Assembly: GCA_026929865.2 (NCBI GenBank)
Contig: CM049410.1
Span: 14,585,501 to 14,649,500, forward strand
Origin: Hyperoplus lanceolatus
Lineage: Eukaryota; Chordata; Actinopteri; Uranoscopiformes; Ammodytidae
DNA length: 64,000 nucleotides
Reading direction: 5' to 3'
The notes under the pieces were generated by a model, which was given only the letters and a program-made list of their open reading frames with translations, ran no database searches and was not told the DNA's origin. The position numbers were made by a program, and so were the translations under genes. Shown here piece by piece: positions 41,401 through 52,981 of this stretch (the stretch's first letter is position 1; the number at the start of each line of letters is the position of its first letter).

Positions 41401-44292
41401 ATGCTGATGTCGACACTTCCCAAGAAAGGGCTGAAAATAGCTCATGTTAATGTATGTAGCCTAAGAAATAAAGTTCAGGATATAGATGACTTGTTAACGT
41501 CTAACAAAATTCATATACTAGCCATTTCTGAAACTCATTTAGACAATACATGTGATGATGCTACAGTGGCGATAGAGGGATATAGCATTTACAGAAAGGA
41601 CAGGGACGTCTATGGGGGAGGAGTTGCAATGTACATTCAGAGTCATATCCCTGTTAAGTTCAGAGGGGATTTAATGTCATGTGATGTTGAAATGTTATGG
41701 TTACAGGTTCACCTACCCCACCTTAAACCTTTACTGCTGGGCTGCTGTTATAGACCACCAAGCTCTAACAGTCAGTATCTTGATAATTTGTGTGAAATGT
41801 TTGAGCGAGCATGCGATGAAAATAGAGAAATATATGTCCTGGGAGACCTAAATATAAATTTTCTTGCACCAAGTTGTCCTCTGAAAAATAAGATGCTTAC
41901 TATAAACAGTGCCTGTAACCTGGTTCAGCTTGTTAACCAACCTACCAGGGTGTATACTACCAAAACAGGAACTGTATCATCCACATGCATTGATCACATT
42001 TACACCAATGCTGCTGAACTCTGCTCTAAAGCTGTATCTGTTCCAATTGGCTTTAGTGATCACAACTTAGTGGGCATATCCAGGACGACTAAAGTTCCAA
42101 AAGCTGGACCAAAAATTGTACATAAAAGATCGTGCAAAGGTTTCTGTCATGATTCCTATGTAGAGGAAGTTAGAAATATCTGTTGGTCTAATGTAAGTAA
42201 ACAAAGAGACCCAGATACTGCACTTAAAGCATTTACTGAACTGTTGGTTCCAATCATGGATAAGCATGCACCTGTCAGGAAGCTGACTGTGAGAGCCAAT
42301 AGGGCTCCTTGGGTTGATGATGAATTAAAAGAATGCATGGTTCAAAGAGGTGAGGCAAAGGCAGTGGCAAACGGGTCTAGCTGCACATCTGATTGGCAAA
42401 TATACTGTAAACTGAGGAACTATGTCACTAAACTGAACAAAAAGAAAAAGAAGTTGTATTTTGAATCAAGGATTAATGATATAAAACATGACAAAAAAAA
42501 GCTATGGAGCACTTTAAATAATATCATGGGCAGAAAGGGTAACTCCACTCCATCTTTCATAGAAGTGGAAGGGTCCTTTATAACTAAACCTAAAGATATT
42601 GCAAATTACTTTAACGATCATTTTATGGACAAAGTTTGCAAACTCAGGCAGGAAATACCAACACCGCGCTCTGAACCATTGTATTCGTATTCATGTATAA
42701 AAGACAAAATAATGAAAGATAAGAACTGTTCTTTTGAATTCTGTAAAGTGGCTATAGAGGAAGTAGAAAAACTATTATTATCTATCAATATTGAGAAACC
42801 ACCTGGTATTGACAACCTGGATGGAAAGCTGTTGAGGATGGTAGCAGATCAGATTGCCACTCCCATATGCCACATCTTCAATATCAGTCTAGACAGCAAT
42901 ATGTGCCCACAAACCTGGAAAAAGGCTAAGGTAATACCTTTACCTAAAAATGCTTGTGCTGCCTTTACTGGCTCTAACAGCAGACCAATCAGCCTGTTAC
43001 CTGTTATAAGCAAACTGTTGGAGAAAATTATATTTGGCCAGATACAAAATTATTTCTCTGTGAACAACTTGACAAACAACTATCAGCACGCTTATAGGGA
43101 AGGACACTCAACCTGCACAGCGCTCACTCAAATGACGGATGATTGGCTAAAAGACATTGATCAACAGAATATTGTAGGAGCAGTCCTGTTAGACTTCAGT
43201 GCTGCCTTTGATGTCATTGATCATAACTTACTATTAAGTAAACTTAAGTGTTATGGCTTTACTCAATCTGTCTCAGCATGGATAGAAAGCTACCTAACTA
43301 ACAGAACACAGAGGGTTTCCTTTAACGGAAGCCTCTCAAATACAAGACAGATACAGTGTGGGATTCCGCAGGGTTCTTCACTTGGACCACTGCTCTTCTC
43401 GATTTTCACAAATGATCTCCCACTTGCTTGTAAGGAAGCCTGTGTGTCTATGTACGCAGATGATTCGACAATCTACACGTCTGCTCGAACAGTCAAAGAA
43501 ATTACCTCAGCTCTCAACAAAGAGTTGCAGACAGTATTTAACTGGATCACTGATAATAAACTTGTCCTGAACATATCTAAGACTAAGAGGTATTTGGATC
43601 AAAACACTCACTAATCTCTCAACCTCAGCTGAATCTGGTACTGAACAATGCTGATATTGAGCAAGTACAAGAAACAAAGCTTCTTGGTGTAACTTTAGAT
43701 AGTAAACTGACATGGTCAAGACATATAGATTTAATGGTGCAAAAAATGGGGAGAAACATATCTGTTGTCAAGAGATGCTCTTCTTTTTTAACACCACATC
43801 TGACCAAACAGGTCCTGCAAACCTTAGTGTTATCACACTTAGATTACTGCCCGGTGGTCTGGTCAGGTACCACACAAACTAATCTAGGGAAGCTACAACG
43901 GGCTCAGAACAGAGCAGCTCGCCTTGCCCTTCAGTGCACAATGAGAGCTAAAATAAACGTCATGCATGACCAACTCCTCTGGCTAAAAGTAGATGAGAGG
44001 GTAAAAGCTTCCCTTCTCTCATTTGTGAAAAATATCAATGTACTGAAAACCCCTGATTGTTTGTATAGGCAACTCACACAGTTCTAATGCACACACATAC
44101 CCCACTAGACATGCCACCAGTGGAAACTACACTATTCCACAAGCCAAAACAAATTCAAAACAACGTACAGTGTTGTATAGAGCTATGGTTGAATGGAACT
44201 CCCTCCCAGGGCATATCTCTAAAAATCTGAATAAAACTGGGTTCAAAAAATATGTGAAACAACACCTAATTGCTGTCCGCATTAGAGATTAG
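41401..44292 (+). pseudogene. LINE ORF2, APE endonuclease and reverse transcriptase, frameshifted
   Basis: The main open frame is 41401-43614 (737 codons). The endonuclease is near residues 12-230, with HVNVCSLRNK, AISETHLD, YVLGDLNINF and GFSDHNLVG. The reverse transcriptase is near 480-730, with KVIPLPK, RPISLLPVISKLLEK, LLDFSAAFDVIDH, GIPQGSSLGPLLF and the catalytic MYADDSTIY. A one-base loss near 43588 shifts the frame. Coding continues in the new frame to a stop at 44087 (LGVTLDSKLTW and LSHLDYCPVVWSG). A further conserved tail in yet another frame ends at 44292. At least two breaks are therefore present after the RT core. Confidence 0.88.
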
Positions 44293-45324
44293 AGACCTGC
44301 TATTTTTATATTTTTAAATTTTTAAATGCTTCTTGTTTTTTGTTTTTTTGTGTATTAATGGTTTCGTTCCTATATGTTTTGTGATTGTTTTTCTTTGTAT
44401 ACATTTTTTTAAATTTATTTATTTATTTATTTTATTATGTTTTTCTTTTTTGTATATGTTTTGTGTGGACCCCAGGAAGAGTAGCTGATGTTTCTGCATC
44501 AGCTAATGGGGATCCTAATAAAATAAAATCAAATCAATGAAAATAAGTAATGAATTAGTGGCTCAACAGAATATTAATAAGCAGGTCTCAGTTACATGTC
44601 AAGCAATTGACAGCAAAGTAGCACACACACACAGTGTGTGTCAGTACCATACCAATACCGACATGTAAAATTTGGATATCGTCTTAATTTTGTATCAGGG
44701 ATCTCACAGGTAGCTACATAGATAAGCAAGCATTTATACCACTCTTCATAACCTCAATGAATGCTGCTGATTTTTCCCAACAGAGAATTCACATGAACTT
44801 CACACTTGAACCACAAGTTCTCCACACTATGATCTAATTTGACTACAGTTGGAGTTGCTGCATAAATCTGCATATTTATGAAGTGCAGTTTCTCTTTACA
44901 CACCGATTTAAAAAGAATTGAGACTCAACTCATAATAGATCTGTTTCTTGAAACCATGCTGAAAATATAAGCGTTTGGTGCTAGCAAGTAACTACATTGA
45001 GTGACTAGTATCGGGTGTTATAACAATGGCGATAATGTAAACAGTTTACATGTCAGGAGGAGTTTACCTTACAATTAACAAAACACATTGACCTCAGCAG
45101 ACAATGCACAAGTAAGCTGGTCGTGTAGAATGAAACGGTAAACGGATGTGGACGCTAATGCTAAATAACTTCCACATTGTAACAAACTACTTACTCATAC
45201 ATCAGTTGTCGTCTGTAGATTGAGCTCACCTGAGTTGTGTTGCTGTCCAGTGCAGTAGTAAACTGGAGCGTGTGGGTGATATGAGCATGGATATGAGCAG
45301 CTCCGGACTTGTCTGGTAACCAAA

Positions 45325-45370
45325 GGACTTCCGGTTGTATCACGCGCTAGGAATTGTGGGAGTTGGAGTT
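45325..45370 (-). promoter_or_regulatory. dhrs7b: dhrs7b promoter motifs (ETS and ZNF143-like)
   Basis: On the minus strand, CCGGAAGT (ACTTCCGG on plus, 45327-45334) is a strong ETS-family site. TGGGAGTTGGAGT (plus, 45357-45369) matches the reverse of the ZNF143 core ACTACAATTCCCA with two mismatches. Both lie just upstream of the presumed first exon. Confidence 0.4.
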
Positions 45371-47352
45371 TTGTTACATCAGTACGCAAAGCAAGTGCAA
45401 AATGTGCCCACTGTTTGTTTTTACAGTAAGTAAGTCTTTGCTGCCAAGCTAGTGGTGATTGTTCTCCTGGTAAAAGACAACATAAGTGATTAATTAACTT
45501 TAAGAGAGTCATTGCTCATCAAACACAGGACCATTTGGGAATGTGAAATTTAGGCATGAGTATTATATAAAAAATGGACCTAAAATGTATTGGAGAGGGG
45601 GGAAGAACTCTGGGTACAGTGACTGACAGTAAAGAAATACAGACCTGTCAACTAGCCTTCCTAATTAATGGTATCTGTGTGATGTCACAAGACCCCAGCA
45701 TTTCTCCCCTAAACTAGCTGATAAACAGCACGTCTTCAGTGTTGCTGTCTTTGCTCATCGCATTAAGGAAATACTAATAGCATTGTTTGCATTTCATTTG
45801 ATGCAACTTGGTCAGTTGTCTGAGGTGTTACTTTCCTACTCTGCACAATTATTAAACAAACTACGCACTTTACCTAAATAAACATCATTTACTGAAGAAA
45901 AAACACCTTGTTTAAAATGTCAATACACTTTGACATTATCAGTATCAACTGCTGAAAATTTTCATAAAAAGCTGATCTACTGCAGTTATTTTAAACCCTT
46001 GTACAATGTTTTAGAATAGACTGAAGTGTTTGTGACCCTAACAATAACATAACAGTCTGATTGAATAATGTGCGATCACACTTCTTAAACAATGGTTCAA
46101 AGTTTTCAAAACCTTAAAGTAAGATAAAAGATGAAATTGATTTCTGATACATTGTTTAATGGAGCTTTTCAGGGATTTACACACAATTCTCTTCAGGAAA
46201 CTCTTCATGAACAGACGTACCACAAAGAGTTTTTAAGTTGCTAATTCCCTGCATTCAAAGGAAAGAGTTTGAGGGAAAGTCATTTGAAATAAGATTATTA
46301 CTATTTTATTTTTACATGAGTGGCTGTGCTGCAAATACTGTGTCCAACTAATTCACATCTGAATGCAACTTTATTTTTCAAATCTTGCCAGTCTTTTCTA
46401 TATTATAGCTCTTCCTCCAATGTATTCAATTATTTTCGTACATCCTATATTATCTCTCCAGGGAACCCAAATTTGATACAACTCATAACAAGCACCACTG
46501 GATAAACATATACAATAAAGTATCAATTTAGAATTTGCTCTGTATTTATTATCCAGTTTCAAAAAAAGTCAACATTTAAATTTAAATGATGAGGGTTCGG
46601 CTTAATGATAATGTAATATACATTATTAGAAGCATGTGTGAAATGTCTGTATCTTCATAGTGTTTTAAAAGAGGACATTGAGCCAGACCATTTAACGCAT
46701 ACGAGCTTACTTGCACTCTTTCAACAAGAAAATCTACATGAACAAGACACAAAATCTCAAATAAGTTGGAGCTATTTGCTTTTTTTTTCTGGACATCATT
46801 TAGAATCCATTTAATGAAAGAAAAAAAAAAGTAAAATAAAATACAGAAAAAAGTGAGTTTGAAACATCCTAATGTTTAATGAAAGGGTGATGTACTGATC
46901 ATCAAGGGGTACAGTAAAACTACGAGGGAAAGGGGAATGACCTTGGTACTGGAAACATTGTCTGGCGGTGTCAACTGTGATACATTTCAGTCCGAAGGAG
47001 CTGCTGCTGCCATACACTTGTGCACTAGCTTTTTTTTCTGTGTCCAGAATGCAAGGTGGAGGACGCAGGAGAGGAGACCGAGGTGTACAACGAAGATACA
47101 TGTGCCATTTGTTGTCACATACAAGTAAAGGAAATGTAAGGGGAAAAAAAACAATTCCTTCTAGTTTTAACTATATCCCTTTGATCAAAGTTCATAATAG
47201 AAGCACCCACCACATGTGTGTGGAGCTTACTGCTGGGCCTGATTGTGACTTCCACTTTACATAAATCTGGGGGTGGATAGTTTTTTTTTTTTGTTTATTT
47301 TTTTTTTTCTCCTTTTTTTTCTGTTGGTTCTTAAACCGTCTTCAGAGTGCAC
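45371..47352. other. intergenic plus tmem11 3'UTR
   Basis: No exon or transposon with clear ends was seen between the dhrs7b promoter and the tmem11 stop. Minus-strand AATAAA signals (TTTATT on plus) occur at 46545-46550 and 46313-46318 and could end tmem11 transcripts. A T-rich tract lies at 47281-47320. Confidence 0.4.
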
Positions 47353-49329
47353 TCATACCGCATAGAGTTCGTAGATCTTCTTGGCACAATACGCCAGGGC
47401 GGCCATTGCTATCGTGTTATGGAGTCTCTTTCTGTGGACGTCATCCCTGCGTACCAACACCACGGGCGTCGAGGACGTGAGTGTATGCAGGGGCAGCCGC
47501 GAGAGTTTTTGGCTGTCGTATTCCACCTGGTACTTGCAGCAGGGGTCAAACTGCCATGAAATACCATAGAGGGCGGAGCAGGCCACACTGAGGGCGCCCG
47601 CGGGCAACGCCACGTAGCGCGAGTATTCAATTGGCAGCGACAGTGGCGTCAGGAGGCAAGCGGTGCCTGACAACACGGCCGTCTTGTGCAGGCAGTTGCC
47701 CACGGTAATCCATCGGGCCGTCTCGTCTCCGATGCGCGTGGGCTCGATAACAATGTATTTGTACTGGGCCTCCAGTGCCTGCTCCAGCTCGTACTCAAAC
47801 TGGTCCTGCGCATTCTCCCCATTGTAGATCTCGTGCACAATGTAGCAGTCTGTCGCCGCCATCACTCCCCTGTTGCAGAAAAAAAACAGAAAAAAAAACA
47901 GCGAGCAACAGTGAGAGAAATACTGATACTATTAACAAGAGCAAGCTATTAGCCTACAATACAAGGCTTTTTAAAACACATTTCTCAGGGATGCAAAATA
48001 GGCTATCATAAATGATCGTTATTCGCAGATCTCCAATAATAGAGATTATTTTTAAGATGTAATGATAATTTGTTTCTTTAATCAGTGTCCATTGTACATA
48101 CTTAACTTCAACAGTAACATGCTACTTCCACGATCATTATCTTGGTAGCTCTTGGTTCAAATGATACATTCCCTATAAAAAGTTGATTTCAATGTTTTCT
48201 AGAACCATGTGGTGAGAATTTCTACCCAATAAAACCCAATTTTACACTACATACAACTCAACATACAGTATACATTTCCATTATTTCAAAGTGATATATT
48301 TAAGTTGAACCTCAGGTCAGTATGTTTCCCATTATTAGGAAAGTTATAATTAAGACCTAAATGTCACTCAAGGAAAATTAAGAATAATTTTACAACAAAT
48401 ATAGAAGAAAAAAAGATGATCTACTTAAAACAATCAATTTACTATGTTTTATTATTTTATTCGGGTCATTTAAAACAACTTTTGAAATATATGTGACCAA
48501 AGGGTTTTCTGAATGCACCTAAAGAAAAAAATAAATAATAATCACAATAACCTACTGGTCATAGCGTCTTTAAGCCTGTAAAAAAATAAAGATTTTGCCA
48601 ATCAATGAACCCTGTTGTTAAGTATCTTCAACTATGACAAACGCATATGTGTGGATCAGTGTCGACACTGAGGCCTTCAGGTTCCTGTTGACAAGCAACC
48701 CCTAGGTGAACACCAAAAGCATCAAAGAGTGCGGGGATTTGAAAAAGGGGGCAAAGGATTTGAAGATGTTATGGGATACTAGTGAAGTCATTTTAGAATC
48801 ACCGTCTAGAGAACATTCTGTACCTGAGCCTCAAAGTGACTGAACTCTAGCTAACTCGCCAGCATTGTAGAAAGTTGGAGGCTAAGTTCAGAAGCGTTTT
48901 ACTTTGAGAGTAGCTCGACAAAAACACAACGGACAGCTCTTGTTAGCCGAGCCTGCACTGTGGAGCATGTGAACTCAGCACACCAGTGTTCGCACCGCCA
49001 CACGGCAAAACGCGACTTTTTCTACAGTTAATCGGCTAGTGCGAGATAACCAAAACATCACATGAGCAGCTAGTTTGTTTCCTCGCTAACGTTAGCTAAC
49101 TTTGCACGTTAGCCAGCTAACATGAGCTAACCATGGGATAAAATTCCCACTTGTCGCGTTGGCATTTAACTTTAAGGCCCTAACGGTATGCACGCTCAGG
49201 ATCCGGAGAATGCGGACATCGACATCACGATGTATCACATAAAAACATGTTCGTTTAAAGGCCAAGATGTGGAGTAACTGACCTCTCCCTGCTTACTGGG
49301 ACACCGCGCCTCCTTCCCAGCGACGCCAT
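47353..49329 (-). CDS. tmem11: Transmembrane protein 11, mitochondrial
   Basis: The two exons are 49329-49283 and 47869-47353 (564 nt, 187 aa; human 192). TMEM11 is a mitochondrial membrane protein needed for normal cristae and mitochondrial shape, and is linked to MICOS and to BNIP3/NIX mitophagy. Exon 1 gives a short basic N-terminus (MASLGRRRGVPVSRE), and the junction AG|G restores Arg. Exon 2 carries the conserved body (TDCYIVHEIYNGENAQDQFEYELEQALEAQ in two parts, residues 22-51). It also has two membrane spans (about 79-95 and 101-119), the SWQFDPCCKYQVEY loop, and a C-terminal hydrophobic stretch ending KKIYELYAV. A downstream Met at residue 19 is not needed, because exon 1 matches the family N-terminus in style. 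Confidence 0.96.
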
Positions 49330-49375
49330 GTTGGAGATAGAACCGTGATTTCGGTTGACGTATGACAGCTCCCCT

Positions 49376-49453
49376 GCCTTCTGGGTAATGTAGTGTGTCA
49401 GCGATGTCAATGCATCTTTTGGACAAGAATGTGGACTACAATTCCCACGATGC
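49376..49453. promoter_or_regulatory. tmem11: paired ZNF143 (SBS) sites, tmem11 promoter
   Basis: ACTACAATTCCCACGATGC at 49435-49453 is an almost exact match to the ZNF143/Staf SBS consensus. A second, facing copy on the minus strand (GCCTTCTGGGTAATGTAGT on plus, 49376-49394) fits less well. They lie 47-124 bp upstream of the tmem11 ATG, the usual position for this motif in housekeeping and mitochondrial gene promoters. Confidence 0.65.
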
Positions 49454-50006
49454 TATAAAGACAGAGTACATGCCGTTACGTGTTTTATAATAGTGCGTAA
49501 AGAAGTTTGAGAGGTCAGACGATATTCTAAATAAATATATGACAAAGGAGCGGAGCTATGTGTGTTTAAAACACAATTTCATATCTAAACGGACCAGCAA
49601 ATAATTAGGCTACGGATACAATTAATGTGCAAATAAATGACATGCCTTGACTTCAACATATTATTAAGAGTACCTGTATGTATTATTGTTTCCCAGTCGC
49701 GGCGTTTTGTAATAGCCTGGTATTTTAGTTTGTGGAGGTAGACATCTGGGAACTCACCCATGTTGTGCCCTTGCGCACTCTGCTTCTGTGTCCTCGTTCA
49801 CTATGAGCCTGTCTGCGTGCAGTAACTTGATGCGCTGTGGATGTGACAACTATTGGTCACGTTCAGGAATGTAGGATCAGCTGAAACCAACCCTGCGCTG
49901 GTGACAACAATTGTTAGTTACAGCTGTAGTTTTTGGGAGCTCAATGACGCATGCATGCATGACGTATTATTAGGCTACCAATCCAATCAATAAGTATCGG
50001 CTATGC
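49454..50006. other. intergenic upstream of tmem11
   Basis: Nothing coding was recognised in this stretch. It ends with the left target-site copy GGCTATGC of the hAT element. Confidence 0.4.
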
Positions 50007-51118
50007 CAGTGCTTCTCAAATGGTGGGGCGCGAACCCCTGGGGGGTCGCGGTGGGGTCTCGGGGGGGGGGGGGCGCGAGCGGCAGGGGGGACTTAGTGTT
50101 TTTTTTTTTTTTTTTTTTTGTTTTTTTTTAATTTTTGTTTTTTTATATATAGCCTATATATTTTTTCTTAAATAAACATTATACCAAGGGTCAGAAGTGT
50201 AACAGAATTTAGATCTTACAAAGAAAGGGAGTATCCACTCATTGGACAGAAGGCTGTCAACATCTTACTACCCTTTGCCACATCCTATCTGTGTGAGATG
50301 GGCTTTTCCACTGTTGCTGCACTCAAGACAAAGTACAGGTCCCAGCTTAACATTGAGCAAGAGTTAAGAGTAGCAGTATCAAGTTTGAAGCCCAGATTTG
50401 GAATGATGTGCACTGCAAAGAGGGCTCACTGCAGCCACTAGAATACAGAGCAAATTGTATTTTTGTGTATTATAAGCAGAATGTGTTCATATAAAACAGA
50501 CAAATAGGGAAATAAGTTCAAAATAATTGTGAAGGTGAATTTAGTTATATTAAAAAAGCTCAAACTGATGTAGCTGCCAGTTTCAAATAGTTCAGGGTTC
50601 AAGGCTTTTTTAATGTCTTGTGTTATGTTCAGGGAAAGTATGCAAATTGTACATTAAATATTGTTGCAAATGTTGCACACAAAGAGTAATGTTTATTTTT
50701 AAGTCATATATATTTTTGAAAGGGAATAAGCTGATGAAGCTGACTGACAAGTGACCAATGTTTACTGTTTAAAAATGTTATTAATTAAATGAAAACCCCA
50801 GTGAAACATTTGCTCTTGTTTCTGTGTTTTGAGATTCACACAGACTGAACGGTCTTGTTTAAATGTTACAAATTGAGTTAATAAACTTGGAAATTGTTTT
50901 AAGATGTTGCAGATGTCAGCAAATTTTATTAATCTATTTTAATAATAAGGTGATTGTATGCAGAATGCTGGTGCTAGCAACTCAAACTCATATATAACTC
51001 TTATACAGATAAATAAATAAATATTAGCAGGTTCTCAATAGTAGTTCAATTTAGGGGGGTCGCGAAAAAATTTCAGTCTCCTAGGGGGGGCATGACAGAA
51101 AATAATTGAGAAGCACTG
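50007..51118 (+). mobile_element. hAT transposon, decayed, with perfect 8-bp target duplication
   Basis: The ends are CAGTGCTTCTCAA (50007-50019) and TTGAGAAGCACTG (51106-51118), perfect inverted repeats. Both flanks are GGCTATGC (49999-50006 and 51119-51126), a perfect 8-bp target duplication diagnostic of hAT. The interior keeps only the C-terminal transposase fragment at 50199-50441. G-rich and T-rich homopolymer tracts lie near 50060-50135. Confidence 0.93.
50199..50441 (+). pseudogene. hAT transposase C-terminal dimerisation fragment
   Basis: This is an 80-residue open stretch without a start codon. It carries the hAT dimerisation (hATC) signature: EYPLIGQKAVNILLPFATSY, then LCEMGFSTVAALKTKYRSQL, then NIEQELRVAVSSLKPRF, with the stop TAG at 50439-50441. 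The RNase H-like catalytic domain is absent. It resembles Charlie/ZBED-type hAT transposases. Confidence 0.85.
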
Positions 51119-51126
51119 GGCTATGC

Positions 51127-51589
51127 CATCTTTGGCTTTCAGTTTTTAGTTCCATTTAGGACCTCAAGTATTAGTTTATTATGGGAAGCTGGTCAAATGT
51201 GGGCACACATAGTGACAGTCCGCTTCTCATCATCATCAGTGATATTTTACTGCTGGTGGACCCTGCTCGGTCAGATTATTAAATAATTAACCCATCTGCA
51301 AACCTTATTCACGGGGTATTATGAAGGACACATGCTGTGGAGCATTCAACCCATAACATTTTACAAGAAGGGCTGAACAAATAGATCCACAAAGCTTGTT
51401 TCATAACCCGAACTAGATTTTTTTTCTCAGTGACATATTTTATTTTATTGAAATCATACTTCTGCTCATTTTTCTACCTACCCATTGCTTTAAAATGTAA
51501 AGTCATTCTTCAGACTGCCACCAGGTGGCACCAAAATTGAGTATAGAGTTTTTAAGTGAATCAAAATATTTTTCATCTGTCAGCCATCT
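51127..51589. other. intergenic, nothing recognised
   Basis: A spacer between two mobile elements. I see no exon or repeat with clear ends. Confidence 0.4.
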
Positions 51590-52981
51590 GAGGGGTATAC
51601 TACGGAGCGAGATTAAGGGCTGTGCGAGGTCTGTTGAGTCTAAAGCGGTCTAAAGCCAGAGTTTTCAGTATCACGAAAGGTGGCTCTCTTTTTACCTGGC
51701 CAGATCACCGTGGTAACAGAGGCTGCACGGCTAACCTGCACAGACCAGTTTTTGTTTCAGAGTTTGAGCTTAAATTCGGCTCTGCCCTCAAACTACACAT
51801 TTTGAAATCCCGCGGACCTGACTATATTGTCTGAGCGATATATTCTCACTGAGGAAACTCGTTAAATAACGAAACGTATTGATCAGTAAGTTAATGAACG
51901 AAACGAAGCCATGAAATAAGGCTTACAGCAGAGTGAACTGTAACATCGCGCTGGGGCTTTTTGCCTCATGCATACAGTTATTGATGCAGAAAATGTTAAA
52001 TAGCCTAGACCTAATGTAGGCTATGCAGCGCCACTCTATGCTCTCACCTCAAATGGTTTTACCTGGCGATCTACACACACTGGCTCTTAATAAAGCGTTC
52101 TATAAAATCACAGTTTGCAACATTATTTCACTGTAGGCTTCTTTCTTTTCATCAGTAGCGATTACAGTTGGGACGTGACAGCTGTCACAGTTCGGACATC
52201 GCTGCAGACTTGCAGGTTAAGCTTCTCACAGTAGATCCATATTTGTCCGAAAAATACAGACTACAGGTTTTTTAATGTAGGCCTATTGGTATTTGTAAGA
52301 TTCAAATAAAAGGCTAATAGTCTAAATCAAAATTGTATTCATTATGATGTGGCCCAAAATTAAAGTGATTTTCCATAGGCTATTCATTTGGGGACAGTGT
52401 CAGACTTAAATTACATTCTTAAGTCTGATTCCATACTATAGGCGTAGTAGTGCTATAAATATAGCAAAGTAGCCTATATATATATATTAGGCTAAATGGT
52501 ATAATGTTCAAATCCGAGTTCAACGTTTAATTGTTTTACAATGTTACGCACTGCGAGAACGATCGCCAAGATAAATAAATAATTTCCATGCTGGCAGCAT
52601 TCCACTCTCCTTATTTGCAGTAAGAGTTTTTTTCGGCTCTCTGTTTTCTGCCGTAATAATTCAGACTGACAAACTCTTCCTCTTGAATGAAGTTGGCGAC
52701 ACACTTTTGTTTTACTCAGCTGCTCACAATCAGTCCGTTTGTGTAAAGTTAGCGGCACAAGATCAGTCCATTTTGTGCGGATGCAGAGTCAAATGACGGG
52801 TCGAACGCCCCCTTTCATGGGGACGCGCACAGAGCCTGAAGCCGAAATCCTCGTTCAACATAAGAGGTTGATAACTTCCTTCGTGATACCGGTTAGCTCT
52901 GAGCGAGGGTATGTGTTATGTTAAACCAGATCAAAAAAAGAGAGCCGGGCTCCGTTGAGTTTGTTTCGTAGTATACCCCTC
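51590..52981. mobile_element. non-autonomous DNA element, 15-bp terminal repeats
   Basis: GAGGGGTATACTACG at 51590-51604 and CGTAGTATACCCCTC at 52967-52981 are perfect inverted ends, about 1.39 kb apart. No transposase ORF is present. CTG occurs at both outer edges if the terminal G/C is excluded, a possible 3-bp target duplication. The superfamily is not settled. Confidence 0.6.

Larger units (their letters stand above)
40440..44538 (+). mobile_element. LINE retrotransposon, near full length, frameshifted
   Basis: This non-LTR element has a coiled-coil ORF1 and an endonuclease/reverse-transcriptase ORF2. Its 3'UTR ends GGGGATCCTAATAAAATAAA with a short A-rich tail and no long poly(A). It runs opposite to dhrs7b, in the presumed first intron. 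The 5' limit is approximate and I found no clear target duplication. Both ORFs carry frameshifts, so this copy is inactive, but most motifs are intact. The clade (L2/CR1-like or another APE-type group) cannot be fixed by eye. Confidence 0.88.
40187..45340 (-). other. dhrs7b: dhrs7b 5'UTR exons and intron (inferred)
   Basis: Upstream of the ATG an acceptor (TTGTTTGTGCAG|GTAGCTGG) ends at 40222-40223, giving 36 nt of 5'UTR in the first coding exon. About 5 kb further, ACTCAG|gtgagc at 45230-45225 is a good minus-strand donor. It lies next to a GC-richer flank with an ETS site. A non-coding first exon near 45230-45330 is therefore likely. The intron between them holds the LINE. Confidence 0.45.

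Noticed and set aside
47409-47840. Arg/Ser/Pro-rich minus-strand ORFs in another frame over tmem11 exon 2.
   Set aside because: These are out-of-frame readings of the well-supported tmem11 exon.
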